DNA of 64,000 bases from Anaspis maculata (GCA_949128115.1 OX421962.1:98176836-98240835), one strand, 5' to 3'; positions 24,778-36,455 are shown, counted from the first letter of the stretch. Notes: generated by a model from the sequence alone, not told the origin. Program-made: numbers and translations.

Positions 24778-25331
24778 TAGTCCGGGAAACGGACGCATGT
24801 TTAGTACCCCGATCAAGTTATGTTTTGAGACTATCATCTATGTATCGAGAAAATATGCGCAACCATGGAATGGCAATCCTGCCTAAGTCAATCTTGCCGG
24901 AAATGCAATTAATTGAATAATTTAAAAATTGTAGAATAGAACCTTCAAAATTTTTGTCAACAAAAATGTCAGTCACATTGTTGATGGCACACAACATTCA
25001 CCCCTTTCACGCGCCACTGTCAGAACTTACATGGTGCTGTTGAGCAACTATCGTTACGCATACGCAAAACTAGATGAGTTTCTGGCAGTGGCCCGTGAAA
25101 AGGGTGATTGTTCTGTGCCATCAACAATGTGACTGACAATATTGTTAGCAAGAATTTTGAAGTTTGTACTCTACAATTTTTAAATTATTTAATTAATTGC
25201 ATTTCCGGCAGGATTTACTTAGACAGGATTGCCATTCCATGGTTACACATATTTTCTCGATACATAGATAGATGATAGTCTCTACACATAACTCGATAGG
25301 GGTACTAAAACCGCGTCCGTCTCCCTTACTA
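24778..25331. mobile_element. Foldback element, copy A (554 bp)
   Basis: The whole element is one imperfect palindrome with arms of about 255 bp. The left end is TAGTCCGGGAAACGGACGC, and the right end reads inverted as TAGTAAGGGAGACGGACGC. TTA flanks both ends, a 3-bp direct repeat. Within each arm are CATTGTTGATGGCACA and GGAATGGCAATCCTG. The opposite-orientation copy at 42779-43328 is closely similar. It has no coding capacity and would form a long hairpin. Confidence 0.85.
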
Positions 25332-25410
25332 TTAATTTCAATACAAAATAGTTTGAGAGAAGAACTTTCACGTCCATAAATCGGGTTTCTTTGGTTAAGA
25401 AGTCATACCT

Positions 25411-26222
25411 ACATACAGAACTTATGAGAAAATTGTCTAGTGGCGTAGATACGAGAGAGTTGTTTTACTTCTCACGCCCTATATTCTCTACGCCACTGAA
25501 TATTTTTGGAAAACTATATGTTTTCGAATTTCTTGTTCAACTTGGAAAAAAGTTACTCTTGTAAAATTTTGATTAGAGGCTTGATTTTCGGGATATTTGG
25601 GTTTCAAACTTTGGAAAACATCTCGAAATCGCTACTTTCCAGAGCCCAAATTGTTTTTTTCTGGAAACGCCTCGTTTCTCAAAAAAAAATTGCAATAAAT
25701 CAACTTGAACGACCTAGAAAACTTCTTCCAGTTGAGGAATCATGAGTTTTCTTGGATTTTAATTTTTAGGCCTTCGAAAGTCGCTATTTCGAAGCGTTTT
25801 CCAAAGATTCAATCCCAAATATCTCGGAAATGAAGCCTCTAATCAAAATTTTAGAAGAATAACTTTTTTCTGAATTGAACAAGGAATTAAAAAAAAACAA
25901 TTTTTCAAAAATATTCAGTGGCGTAGAAAATACGGTGGGAGAAGTTGAGCAATTCCCCTGTATCTACGCCACTGGACAATTTTGACAAAAGTTAACTACT
26001 TCAAGTGATGGGTATCTATTTCGTAAGCATTTGTACTAAATTTGGTTGAAATCGCTTTGATGACTTGAGAGTTATTGCAAGAAAAAGATTTTAAAAACTG
26101 AACTTAAAAGGGATCTATCTCCCTTAGGAAGTGTCTTGGAAAAAAAAATTATGCATGTCTATCTAGTTTTTGATGGACCATGGAATGGTGAATTATTGCT
26201 AATATAACCTGGACCACCCTGT
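25411..26222. repeat. Palindrome with paired CAGTGGCG cassettes
   Basis: The arms 25411-25700 and 25720-25995 mirror each other about a centre near 25710. Each arm carries a cassette of about 60 bp (25438-25498 and 25916-25974) that runs from CAGTGGCGTAGA to TCTACGCCACTG. The right side continues to a GGACCACCCTGTATAC end at 26222 that matches the family at 11131-11775. The left counterpart of that end is missing, so the left side looks truncated. The piece 62360-62615 is a diverged relative of the left arm. Confidence 0.7.
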
Positions 26223-26439
26223 ATACAAACTATATTCAAGTACAAGGTGAAGCTCAAGCATTACTTTGACTCAATAGCGACGCTTATTATTTTTTAGCTT
26301 TTGTTGAATGAAAATTTAGCTTAGCCAAGACTCAATGTATAGAGTAGGTATAATAGTATCTATGTATTACAGAATACAGAGCACTATTCATTATTTCCCA
26401 GCACGAGCCCCTAGTTAGTCACGGTCCGATAAATTCCCC
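26223..26439. other. Short non-coding spacer
   Basis: AT-rich sequence with no recognised element. Confidence 0.3.
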
Positions 26440-26886
26440 TCTAATAATTAAACAACTGGGAAAAAAACCGCAAGTTTTGTAAATTTGCGCAATTTCAATT
26501 CTTTGCCCATACATGACACCACAAATTTGCTTGCATTATCGTTAATGTGATTTACGTCAGCTTTTAAACTTCCCTGCCATTTTTCCGGTTTTTTAGCCGG
26601 GCAAGTCATGCGTGAAAGATTAATGTGCACATTTAAAAGCTGCCAGCCACTACATTGTAGGTACTTCCTGTACACATTTTCGAAATAAAATTTACAGAGC
26701 AAATATATGGAGCCCTCCATACCAAAGTCTCGATTAAATATTACCTCGTGCGCATGGAATCGGGCATGCATATCCAATTTTTTTTTTGCCACTCGGTTGA
26801 TTTGGGGCGATCGGCATAATAGACCGGCTTCTGTAATAATTCCATCCCCGTACTTGGCGGGCACGAATCGATTCCGGGCACTGTTG

Positions 26887-26920
26887 ACTCACCTGAAAGC
26901 AAAGAAAAATCCAATTAATC
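26887..26920 (-). promoter_or_regulatory. Candidate recursive (zero-exon) splice site
   Basis: On the minus strand a pyrimidine-rich stretch GGATTTTTCTTTGCTTTCAG is followed at once by GTGAGTC. It is a near-ideal 3' splice site directly abutting a near-ideal 5' splice site (junction between 26893 and 26892), with an ATTAAT branchpoint-like word about 25 bases upstream of the AG. Recursive splice sites of this form are known in long Drosophila introns such as those of Ubx. If used, it would place the window inside a long minus-strand intron. Confidence 0.5.
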
Positions 26921-27048
26921 CAAAGAGATTGTAAAATTCGAGCTTGACTGCGCGAAAATGGGTTCAAAATACACAATGTAGCCATTAATTAATTAATTAC
27001 CGCCGCGCTCCGGTCTTACAGAATGGCCGGGCAAATGGCCAGGCGGCA

Positions 27049-27057
27049 TATAAAAGG
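27049..27057 (+). promoter_or_regulatory. TATA-box-like TATAAAAGG
   Basis: A perfect TATAAAAGG, preceded by GGCGGCA and followed by GAGGCGCG, in the low-repeat block. No insect initiator (TCAGT-like) was seen about 30 bases downstream, and no coding exon follows, so promoter activity is uncertain. Confidence 0.2.
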
Positions 27058-27120
27058 GAGGCGCGTAAAAACCAAACGATTTGTCTTAAAACTTGATGCT
27101 TTTAATCCATCTATAATGTA

Positions 27121-28584
27121 TTAATGGGCTACTATACGCGGAGCTCAACACAAAAGACCGTTATTATGGGATCACAAATTTTACTTTATTTACTATTATT
27201 AATTTCAAGTGAGGAGCTGAGATGCATAAAGCTGTAACCGAATTAATCAACAGCTCAGCTTTTACAAGCACACCTATAAGCGTCAGTTTACGGAACAATC
27301 ATAATTAATCAGTTACTTTGAAGTTTGAACAATTTTAACGAAAAATCTAAGGTTTGCTCGTGAGAGGCATTAATCAGCTACTGGAACTTTGTAACAGTCG
27401 ACTTTTTTTATAAAATCGGTTTCGAACTTTGTTGTGTTACCTGAGCTTTGAACTACTGCAGACTGCAGGGCGGGTGCCACCAAGAACTAACTACCTGCAA
27501 GTTTGCGAAGAAGCAGGCTATATTTTGTAGATTTGCTACAGCAATCAGTGCTTTGTTCTAGTACCATGCTTGCGCTTACTTCCCCACGTCCCCGCATCAC
27601 AGCGATGCTGTGTTTGCGTTGTTATCTATAGGGCTCAATGTCAAGTTCGGCCTGCAACAATACAACCGACGCAAAATTGAACGTCGAAAAAAAGTAACTT
27701 TCACGTCGATTTGCGGCAGTGCTGCCCCGCCTGACACCTGAAGTAGCTGATATCCACGGCAAAGGACAACAGAAGTGAAAACCTTTTCTGCATCTGCCCT
27801 TCCTTATTTCCCAAATCAAAATATTCCATTTTTTCTTGAGCTTGTTGTATTCTGAGCTTTAGGATTACAACCATGGACATGTATCTGTGGAATGATAATG
27901 GCGTTTATCGCCAAGGTCCCAAATACTGGACTGCGGAATTCCACCACGGTAGTTACAAAACACTGGTCAGTTTACGCATCAACGGGCACTAGACAGACAT
28001 TAAACGCAGTTTAAGTACAGAAAATTAATCGGAGAAGTCCAGCTTAAGTACATGTCCACGATTACAACTCATATAAGAGAGTTACTGCAGCAGAGTGCCA
28101 TTTTACTGCACGGTACTATTAAAAGAGGCATTATAAAAATACTGATCACCTTATCTTTGGTTGTTGAAATAAATTTATTGCAAATCGCCAATTCCCTCAA
28201 TTCTAAACTATCATGTATTACCTATGTTAAATACCAATGGTTTTTATTCCTTATCCAAATTTTTGTGTCCTCAAGTTCAAAATTATAAATTAATTATTGC
28301 TGTTAGAATAGGAGATCTTTTAAAATGCTGACGAGAGGCTGTTATTTTTGGGGTTGGAAATGAAGATGAACAGCGAGCAAAGAGAAACTGGTATAGCAGG
28401 ACTTTTTGGCGAGTTTCCCTGACGAAGGGAGCAAAAAGTGTGCCTTTTTGTTCTTGATGGGAAATGCTATAAATTTCATAACTATTTTGATTTTCCTAAT
28501 TTCATCTCCGCTAAATAACATGAGCGGGGTCGACATGAAGCACGGATCTCTATGTTTTCGCCCGAACTGGCGCGAAACGTCAAA
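27121..28584. other. Non-coding stretch, no recognised gene
   Basis: No convincing gene. Frames reach about 100 codons (28342-28653, minus strand), without motifs. Confidence 0.3.
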
Positions 28585-28876
28585 ATAAAGTTCAAATAAG
28601 GCTGCCCTAGAGAGTGGACAAGTAAAGGCGGACGCTATTAGGCATTTCCACATGACGTCACGAGCTCGTCAGTGTTGCCAACCTAGTTGAATTTATAACG
28701 TCAAAAAAGTGTTAGGGAACAACCCGCGTTGTTATGATTGTAAAAAAAGTACTTTTTTGAGATTTTGGATACAGTAGGAAGCAAGTTTGTGCGTGATAAT
28801 TGTTCACGAAGCTCTGGCGCTTCGATCAATACTGATAGTTGGAGATGTGCTGCCCCAAATAGCTCAATAAACAAGA

Positions 28877-29344
28877 ATGTTTGGTGGAGTGCCTCAATCA
28901 TTTTCGTCGAAAAAAAAAGAAATCCGCGGCTTTTTCAGAAAACTGGATTCCTGGAAGAGAAGAGCATCTCAGGGAGTATCTCAAAGTGCCAAGAAATGCG
29001 ACTCAAAGACATCTGGGAAGGAGAAAATATGCCAGTTTATTATCCTGCCGATAAGGTAAGAGGCTGACTAAATTGTTAGAATACAGAATAAATGTGAGAT
29101 GATTTTACAAATTATCCATTACTAAGCGCCCTTCTGATTTCAGAAAGTATGGCTGTGGCAAAAACTGTGACCTGTGGCGATCGTGAAATGGGGAAAATCC
29201 AGCGACCAAGGAATTTCTAAGTTGACCACAATGTTACCTCAAATCCTGCTTACAAGAAGAAATTTCAGGATTTTTTAACCAATGTGTCTTGCCGCGATGA
29301 AGCCATCAATGAAAATTCAAGATTGTCAAGTCAGGTGTACGATT
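28877..29344 (+). pseudogene. Decayed gene fragment, tandem copy 1
   Basis: This is the first of two related units. The upstream part could read as a Lys/Ser-rich segment with an SQSAKK motif, ending at a donor-like AAG/GTAAGA at 29055. After about 90 bases comes an acceptor-like CTGATTTCAG (ending 29143), then a second part with a run FQDFLTNVSCRDEAINENSR and a stop at 29342. That second part has an in-frame stop (TTC TAA near 29218), so it is broken. I do not recognise the family. Similarity to copy 2 shows it is a repeated unit, and reading frames differ between conserved patches. Confidence 0.4.
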
Positions 29345-29539
29345 TGGTCAACAGAAGATGAAGATACTCGGAGCCGATCCCATGTGGTTCACATGTGCTT
29401 ATATCACAGCAAATATTACAACTATAGTGAAGTAGAAAATGGAAACTATTGTCAATTCAAACATCTAGGCTTGTGAAAGCAATGTAGAAAGCATGACTAG
29501 AGATGTAGAGGGCTCAATGAACGTGAACGTTGGGTTGGA

Positions 29540-29975
29540 GTTTGGAGTGGTTGAATCTTTTTTTTTTGAGGAAAAAATGAGAAATCCATGGTTTTCTCGA
29601 AACTCTGGGGCTCGTGGAAGTACGAGGCATCACAGAATGTATCCCAAAGCGCCAAGAAATGGAAAGGAGGAAGGAAGGAATACACTTGAAAAAATATACG
29701 GAGGTTGTACCGATAACAATTAGGATGGGTAACTAAATTGCTGTAATACAGTTATGATGTTTGCACAAAATTATCTGTTGCTAAGCCTATCTAGTTTCAG
29801 GAAGTACCTGTGTCAAGAATTGTGGCCTTCGGCAATCTAAAAATGGGAAAATCTACGGACTGAGGAATTGCTACGTCGACCACAATTTGGAGCCTAGAAT
29901 CCTCAATAGAACAATAAATATTTGTATTTTTAAGAAATGTATCTTGACACAATCAAGTTGTAGTTGAAAATTCAA
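29540..29975 (+). pseudogene. Decayed gene fragment, tandem copy 2
   Basis: This unit aligns along its length with copy 1. Shared phrases include GAGAAATCC/AAGAAATCC, GCGCCAAGAAATG/GTGCCAAGAAATG, CTAAATTG, a TAGTTTCAG acceptor-like end near 29801 and GTCGACCACAAT/GTTGACCACAAT. It is diverged from copy 1 by many substitutions and small indels, and no long frame survives. Any protein function is unknown. An AT-rich end near 30130-30150 could mark a former 3' end. Confidence 0.4.
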
Positions 29976-30760
29976 GGTCGTTAGATCAGGTGTAAAATTT
30001 CTGTCAAGTAGGGCTCCAGTGACCGATTACATCTTCAGTGGCCGAACAGCTGTTCGAGTTAAACTTCCATGTTTTGCCTCTGTCCATATTCTACAACCTA
30101 AGTGAAGACATTCCTGCACTTTGAAAATATAAAATATAAACAAAAACTATTGTTTGTTTCTTTAATCCAGCAGTAAAAGCTGGGCCTCAAGTATTTGGGT
30201 GATTGGGAAGCACAAGAGGTACATACCTAGCCCCACACAAGGCATATCACTCCAGCAATGCTGGGAACGTAAACCCCCAACATTCAGGTGAGGTTTGGAG
30301 GCAAAGTTCATGCCCAATTTTGTCGGAAAATATGAATTTTCACCACTACCCTGTGCAGTTAACCTAATGTTTGGCTTGCTTCTTCACAAAAAAAACACAC
30401 TTTTCCACGAAAACTTATTTTGCAGGCGCATTAAGGACATTGCTTTGAACTTGATACAAAAGTTTCAAACTCAAACTCAAAAAGGTAGCCTAGGGAAAAA
30501 AATGCAGAAACTGGAACTCCATAAGCGCCCTGTAGTTCGGTTGTTCCCAAACATTATTTGGTTCAAATTTGGCGGGCAATTCTGGACAGTTGGCAACACT
30601 GCTGTGACGTCAATGGAAATGCCTAATTCTTTTCAAGGAAAATATAGCGTCGCGCTACATCTGCGCAAGCGCAGATGTCAGAACAATGACGACTTTAATA
30701 CTGCTTGTCCTTATTTCACCTGCACTAGCTCCCTATCATCCCTGAAAAATTATCAACAGT

Positions 30761-30933
30761 AATATCACAAGTGCTTAGATTTTCACGATAATTTTGGTCA
30801 GGCGATCGCGAGTGCTGATTGTAGCGATAAATGCCCGACTCCGTAGGAGGAGGGCATTTATCCAGGGACAATCAGCCAGAGGGAAACGCCTGGCCAAAAT
30901 TATCTGGGAAAATCTCGAGCACGAGTGATATTT
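30761..30933. mobile_element. Snapback MITE, 173 bp
   Basis: AATATCAC at the left and GTGATATT at the right bound arms of about 70 bp that pair with few mismatches. They include GATAATTTTGGTCAGGCG against CGCCTGGCCAAAATTATC. The loop region itself pairs, with AAATGCCC and GGGCATTT around CTCCGTAGGAGGAG. The structure would form an almost complete hairpin. No transposase is present, and no second copy occurs in the window. Confidence 0.75.
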
Positions 30934-31199
30934 TGAAGATTATTACATAAAAGAAGTCCGAAGTGACAGCTGTCAGATTTTGTTGTTTACATGAATTTTA
31001 TTCCGTTGCTATTGACAGTGGGATTTAGATAAGTGAATATTATCCTTGTAGGTCTAATAATCAAGGGCGTTGTATGTAATAATCGACAATAATCGCACCA
31101 CTTCAACGACCTTCTACGAGAGGCAGCTTTTTCGGGACTGTCCCAACAGGGTTTGCAGGAATGCGAGGTCAAAGTTGTCATCTACTGTGTCAGTTCCTC

Positions 31200-32525
31200 A
31201 TTCGAGACGTGCGATGGAACGATGTGTTCTGTTCCGACAGTGTTGAGTCCACGGAGCTGTTTGCTGGTTGCTTCAAGAATGCCTTTGTAAACGAACCGCC
31301 TGGTCGAATTCCACCTTTGTTGACGCTATGCAATCTGCAAAGACTTGACTTGGTGAGATAACTCCCGAAGTGGCTCTAGGGCAGTTGAGGCAGCAGCCTG
31401 GTTCCTCTTTTCCCAACTCAATGAAACGACACTCTACTGAAAGAGGCTTCTGCATCCCTGTCGGAACCAGTCGCACACTTGAGTTCTTCCTTACGGAATG
31501 GTGCTCTACCTCGTGACTGGCTGTCTGCTTAAATGCCCGTTTATGAATAGAGTGATAAACTGGGACTTGTCAACTATCAACCAATCGACAATAGCTCGGT
31601 GTGTACCAGAGTCATAGAGAGATTGTTCGGCAACTGCGAGATTTGATTTTGCTTCGTAGTGTGGTTCCAGACTCCCAGCACGGCTTCGTTCCTGATAGGT
31701 CAATGGTGACAAATCTCTTTTACTGTTTGAATCATTGGATGGAGATGGTGATTGCGTTTCAGTGGACGTCGATTATCTTGATGTTTTCAAACCATTCAAT
31801 AAAGTTTCACGCAATTTTTTTTGGCAGAGCTGGAGCATTGCGGGGTTCGTGGTTCGTTGCTCAAGTTGATCATGGTGTTTTTGATTGGTTTTTATAGGTT
31901 GATGAGTCGTACTCATCTCGCCATCGGGTTGCATTAGATGTTCCGCAGAGCACTCTCTTGGGTCCCATTTTGTTCATCATCTTCTCTTCTAAATAATTTG
32001 ACAACCGTATTGAAATCAAAGCATATCCTTTTTGTAAACGGCACAAAAATCCTTGCAAATCGTCAAACGAATTTCGACTATTTACAGCTGGATCTCGTTC
32101 TTGTTGAGGAGTGAACACTTTTGCTCTGTGGCAAAAAGGACAAACTCTAAGCTCCACATCATGAAACTTTTTCTAAACCCTGACAAGCGTCTTTTTCTGT
32201 GAATTTACAAGAAATAAATTTGACCCTTGCTGTAGTTCAATGTCTCAAGCTGTGAGACGACGCCAGACTGTTGAGGGCTGTGCAGAAGAGGGCGACTTAC
32301 TGGAACAGTCTCCCTGAAGATTTGGTTCCAGCCCCATCAAATAACGCATTGAAGAACTGTTTCTACAGCTGCTTCAGGACTGATGGTCTCTGTCCAATCT
32401 CTTAGAATCATTCAGATCTCCCCCTGCCCACCTCCTGTATGTCTGGTTCTGTTAATTATCTTTTTTTTTTTCAAATCAATCTGCTTCGACTCGTACAGAG
32501 ACGGCTGAAATAAAAATAAAGAAGA
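31200..32525 (+). pseudogene. LINE reverse transcriptase remnant (jockey/CR1-like)
   Basis: Ordered reverse-transcriptase blocks are visible across shifting frames. The first is an upstream FAGCFKNAFVNEP-like block (31255-31297). Next come a LPRDW-like block near 31500, a YQPIDNSS.CTRVIERLF-like block (31575-31630) and QHGFVPDRSMVTNLF (31676-31720). Then VPQSTLLGPILFII (31940-31983) and an ILFVNGTKI segment where the family normally has the catalytic FADD (near 32020). The last is a C-terminal YWNSLPEDLVPAPSNNALK block (32300-32356). Frameshifts, stops and loss of the FADD residues show it is dead. The A-rich tail at 32505-32525 looks like the LINE 3' end. The 5' part is absent. Confidence 0.85.
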
Positions 32526-32607
32526 TGAGTTTCACTGTTGGATTTTTTGTTTTCCAGTAATAGTAACACTAGTAATAATCAAATTTTTAAGCTCAAAATA
32601 TGGAAAT

Positions 32608-33660
32608 ACACACATCAAAAGAATCTAGGAGATGAGCAAATCTAGACGATTTCTAAAATCATCATAACTTTTGATTTCCGTCAGCGATTTCATATAGGTT
32701 TTCAGTGTTCGATAGCCCAATCTTTCGTTTCCATGTCTTGATCACGTCAAATACCAACAATGTTTTATAAGGCTGCTACAGGGTGATCAATGGAACAGTG
32801 TAGAATTGCCGAAAGTTCAATATGAGCGCGATTTCCCAAAAAAATAATTTCAAGCATTCCAATAGCACCGTTATGAAGATCGGTGTTTCAGCTTCAGTAA
32901 CGTTCTTGAATTTTGAAAATCGAAGGAGAATTGCCAAAGATATTGATCATTTTGTACCACCATGTTGAACTTCAAAGAAAGAAGAATGTTTTAATGTAGA
33001 AGGGCTCCATAATCTTGAAGTGAAATGTTATCCGATTTCATTGGAACTTGGAATATACTCATTTCTGGTTCAAGTTATTGGAATTTCAAGGTCAAATTTC
33101 ACTTTCGATCCGCTATATTGAACTTTTCACATGAATGATTCGATTTGTACGAAACTTGAAATATACTAGAATCGAATCATTTACATTAAAATTCATGTGG
33201 CAGCTTGAAAGTGACCGAAAAGTACATTTGACCTTGAAATTCCACATATATAAACCAGACATGAGTGTGATCCAAGTTTCAATGAAAAGGGATCACTTTC
33301 TTGGGAGTTCAACATGGCGGCACAAAATGATCAATATCTTTGGCACTTTAGCTTCGATTTTCAAAATTTAAAAACTTTACTGGAGCTGAAGCACCATTCT
33401 TCATAACTGTGCTATTGGAATGCATGAAAAATTGTTTTTGGGAAATCGCGCTCGTACTGAACTTTTGGCAACACTGTTCTATTGATCACCCTGTAGAAAC
33501 TTCAGGAAACATTTCGTATTGACGTGATCAAGGCATAGAAACGAAGGATTAGGGTATCGAACACTGAAAAACGATATGAAATCGCTGAAGGCAAACCAAA
33601 TGATGATTTTAGAAATCGTCTGAATTTGCTTGTCCCCTAGATTCTTTTGATGTGTGTACA
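32608..33660. repeat. Palindrome of about 1.05 kb with ACAGGGTG boxes
   Basis: The arms mirror each other about a centre near 33150. Outermost, ACATCAAAAGAATCTAGG (left) faces CCTAGATTCTTTTGATGT (right). Further in is the box ACAGGGTGATCAAT (32778 onward), inverted at 33494-33481. Inner pairs include AATGATTCGATT and AATCGAATCATT. The mirrored sequence continues about 170 bp outside each box. No coding capacity is visible. It closely follows the 3' end of the LINE. Confidence 0.8.
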
Positions 33661-34419
33661 AACTAGCAAAAATCGACCTGTGCCAGTTTTTTTCCCAAAT
33701 ATTTGCTGTTCTTGTATTATGGAATTCAACAGGTTAAAGTTTTAACCCTGTAATGTATAACCGTCCAGCGTCCATTACTAATTCAGAAAAGTCAAAACAA
33801 AATAAAGTATTTCTAGCGGATTGAACTGGCACTTCAATTTTGCTATGTAGGTACATATTATCCAGATGTCAATTATAACTGTGCAACAAAAAGCTGCTTC
33901 CCAATCTCCAGTCAATTTCAGAAAATAAAGAATAAACCAGAACGCTCAAGGAACTGTGTTTGATCAGTTTGTTGATCTCGAACCCAGTGAAGCAGCAAAC
34001 ATCCCCCAACATTACAAACTACTGTTCTCGATAAAATAGCACCGGCAATTCTATAAAAGGCAATTACCGTTCACCTGATTTTCGCCATCAATCGATTACT
34101 TAGTTTAGGTCGTCGGTTGTAATTGGATCTTGTGCCATGTTTTCTTCCCCCAGTAGTCGTATATTTATCACCGACCAGATTTGTGTCTTTCCGACCACTT
34201 TACTCCGGGAAATGTTACTTAGAAATACGTTTGCGTCTCCCGCAAATCACAAGTAAAGCCGTAAATAAAAAGAGTAGGTACCTATCAAGTACTAGTAGGT
34301 TCATGATGTGATAAAGGTAGATATCAACATAAAAAAATTGAAAAATGTTGGTTGGTGTATTATTGGTTGCTCTACTCCAGTTGCTTTTGCGTTGAACTTT
34401 TACACCAAATAATTTCAAG
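33661..34419. other. Non-coding stretch, no recognised feature
   Basis: AT-rich sequence with only short frames and no repeat ends found. Confidence 0.35.
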
Positions 34420-35300
34420 TGGCACGAAGAAGCCTCGCAAATTCGCGACATGCCGCCTCAATCTTTCATCCAAGTACTTATCTTAAACCCTCGCCTCCCA
34501 AGATACGCGTCATAAACAAGTTCAATGTTCCATTAGGGACACACCGAGGGTGCAGACATCATATAAGCTGGGAAGCCATTGCCCCACTGAATTTACTTGC
34601 GTCTTATTTCACGTTAATTGTCCTCTCCCACTATTTGTGTTTAATTAAATAGCGAATTGCTTTCTGTTGCTAGAGACCGAAGCTAAGTGTTGATCATAAC
34701 AGAATGTAGTACCTTACCCTACACCGCCGGAGGGAGTCTCTAGACCCGCATTTTCCGACGCGCCGTTTTCTTTGCTGCGAGAGGGCAAAAGCATTCCGTT
34801 CGGACGATAACGATAATGACGGGGACCAACGGAACGTTTTAATTGTGCGAATTAATGGTTACACGCCAAAGGGTGTTGGCTTAATGCATTCCCCTGTCAA
34901 AAGTAATATTTTAAAATATCGCGCGTCGTTAAAATTTAAAACGTTCTCCCATGAAAGAGGTCCGGAAAGCGCTTCGGTGTCCGGGAATACCGTCCTGATG
35001 GAACCAGTTTAAGTTTGAAAAATAATTCTGTCCGAGCTCTTTTCTCCGTGTTCCTTCCTGCACGGCAGCGTAGAGGGTTACGTTTTGCGAGAGCAAGTTC
35101 ACTTGATGGAACCACATAACTGTGAGTTATAAATGGTCATGAAAACTGCAAGAGCTGTTTCCAGAAATAGCGGATGGGAAATCTGCGCGCGAGGGCGGCC
35201 AACCGTAAACTAAAATAAGGTAAAACCGCACCTTCGGTAATCCATCAAGTTGATAAACCTTTTTCTCAGTTACGTCACCCATCTCCCAGGCCTCTCCGGT
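34420..35300. other. Low-repeat block, possible regulatory DNA
   Basis: Mixed-GC sequence without window-internal repeats, containing TAATG, TTAATGCATT and AATTAATGG-type words (about 34640-34890) and GC-rich patches near 34740-34800 and 35180. Function is inferred from composition only. Confidence 0.2.
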
Positions 35301-36447
35301 AATCGGTTTTATTTGCTTTGATTTGGTTGATATTTAACCCCTTCAGCCTTCAGAACCGACCTACCTTTAGCTAACTTTATCCTGATAATAATGTGAAATA
35401 CGGTAGTAAATTATCATTTTTGAAACCACTGACGGATGCTTGGCTCTATCAACAAAGTTATGTTTTTTCTGAATCACGATTGACTACCTAACTGATGATA
35501 ATCGTAGTTCGTTTTTTTTTTTTCACATCGGGTAAAGATTCGGGAGTGGAGCGGCGCCAACTGGTACGCAGCGCGGTGCCGTTTAAATTCGAAACAGTAA
35601 GCGCTGTGCGATAAGTGCTCTCTGCGCTGAATTCGTCAAAGTACTAGGAAGTACCTACCTATCCCGTACAGTATTGAAATCACTGATATCCGAAAGTAGC
35701 TGTTAGCTTAGTAGGTATAGTGTGTCAACAACAACTGCAGATATTCTTGCTTTTGCTCCATCCTCTTTCTTGCACGTGACGTGCCGAGTAAGCTGACAAT
35801 AAATCCAATACATATAAATTGAAATATTGATTTAATTATTTTGAAGTTTAATTAGTTTGTTATTTCCCGCGTACATTATTTCAGCATCAATGAGCGCTAA
35901 TGGTATACATACCTTCTGTTAACTTCATGCCTCGATATTTGATATTTATCAAAATAACGGAAAACGGGCGAAATTAAGTTAATTAAATTCACTAAACTGT
36001 GCCGTACCTCCCAGCAATCGATAAATCCGCACGCTTGGAATATAATGTTTGGCAAAAATTTTGTATGGTGATTATCAAATGATAGAATAAAGCCAAATGA
36101 AAAGGGTTCATTGTCCAGACAGTCCAATTTTAGAAGCTGCCCTAAAGTTTTTTTTATCCAAATACCGTAACTGGGCATGATTGATGGTGCAGCAGGAACC
36201 TCTCTGTGTGATATTTGGGATGATAACTTTTGTCACTTGTACTTTATATTGTAAAGGTGCGTACATACCGGAGCATCTGTTCGCGGACGAGAATTTAAAA
36301 TAGAAACAGGACGAAGGCCGAAAAGCTGTGATACGGATAACTGATAAAAAATGTGCAGAACACTGCAAGAACTTTGAAAAAACAAGAACAGAAAAACGAC
36401 TGGCAGGACTTGGAAAGATCGAGAGAAATACTACAGAAGGAACGGGT
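35301..36447. other. Non-coding stretch, no recognised gene
   Basis: No gene or element ends recognised. A T run lies at 35512-35522. The last bases, GCACGAAG (36448-36455), are the left target duplication of the next element. Confidence 0.35.
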
Positions 36448-36455
36448 GCACGAAG

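Larger units (their letters stand above)
26440..27120 (-). other. Low-repeat block around a splice-like junction
   Basis: Non-repetitive sequence with ATTAATTAATTAATTA at 26982-26997 and the recursive splice-site candidate at 26892/26893. A 138-codon minus-strand frame (26864-26448) starts only at GTG, has no known domain and ends just before a region of short frames. I regard it as probable chance. The block resembles conserved intronic or regulatory DNA. Confidence 0.3.
28585..30730. mobile_element. Inverted-repeat-bounded block with duplicated cargo
   Basis: The sequence near 28637-28728 (GGCATTTCCA, TGACGTCA, AGTGTTGCCAAC) recurs inverted at 30538-30628 (GTTGGCAACACT, TGACGTCA, TGGAAATGCC). 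Weaker inverted similarity continues outward on both sides. Between the arms lie two diverged tandem copies of a gene-like fragment. The layout suggests a decayed DNA transposon or captured gene block. Exact termini and target duplications were not found, so the outer limits are estimates. Confidence 0.5.

Noticed and set aside
26448..26864. 138-codon minus-strand open frame beside the splice-like junction
   Set aside because: It begins only at GTG, has no domain, and lies on the intronic side of the candidate donor.
30295..30762. 155-codon plus-strand open frame
   Set aside because: It starts at TTG and runs through the right inverted-repeat arm of a repeat block. No protein family was recognised.
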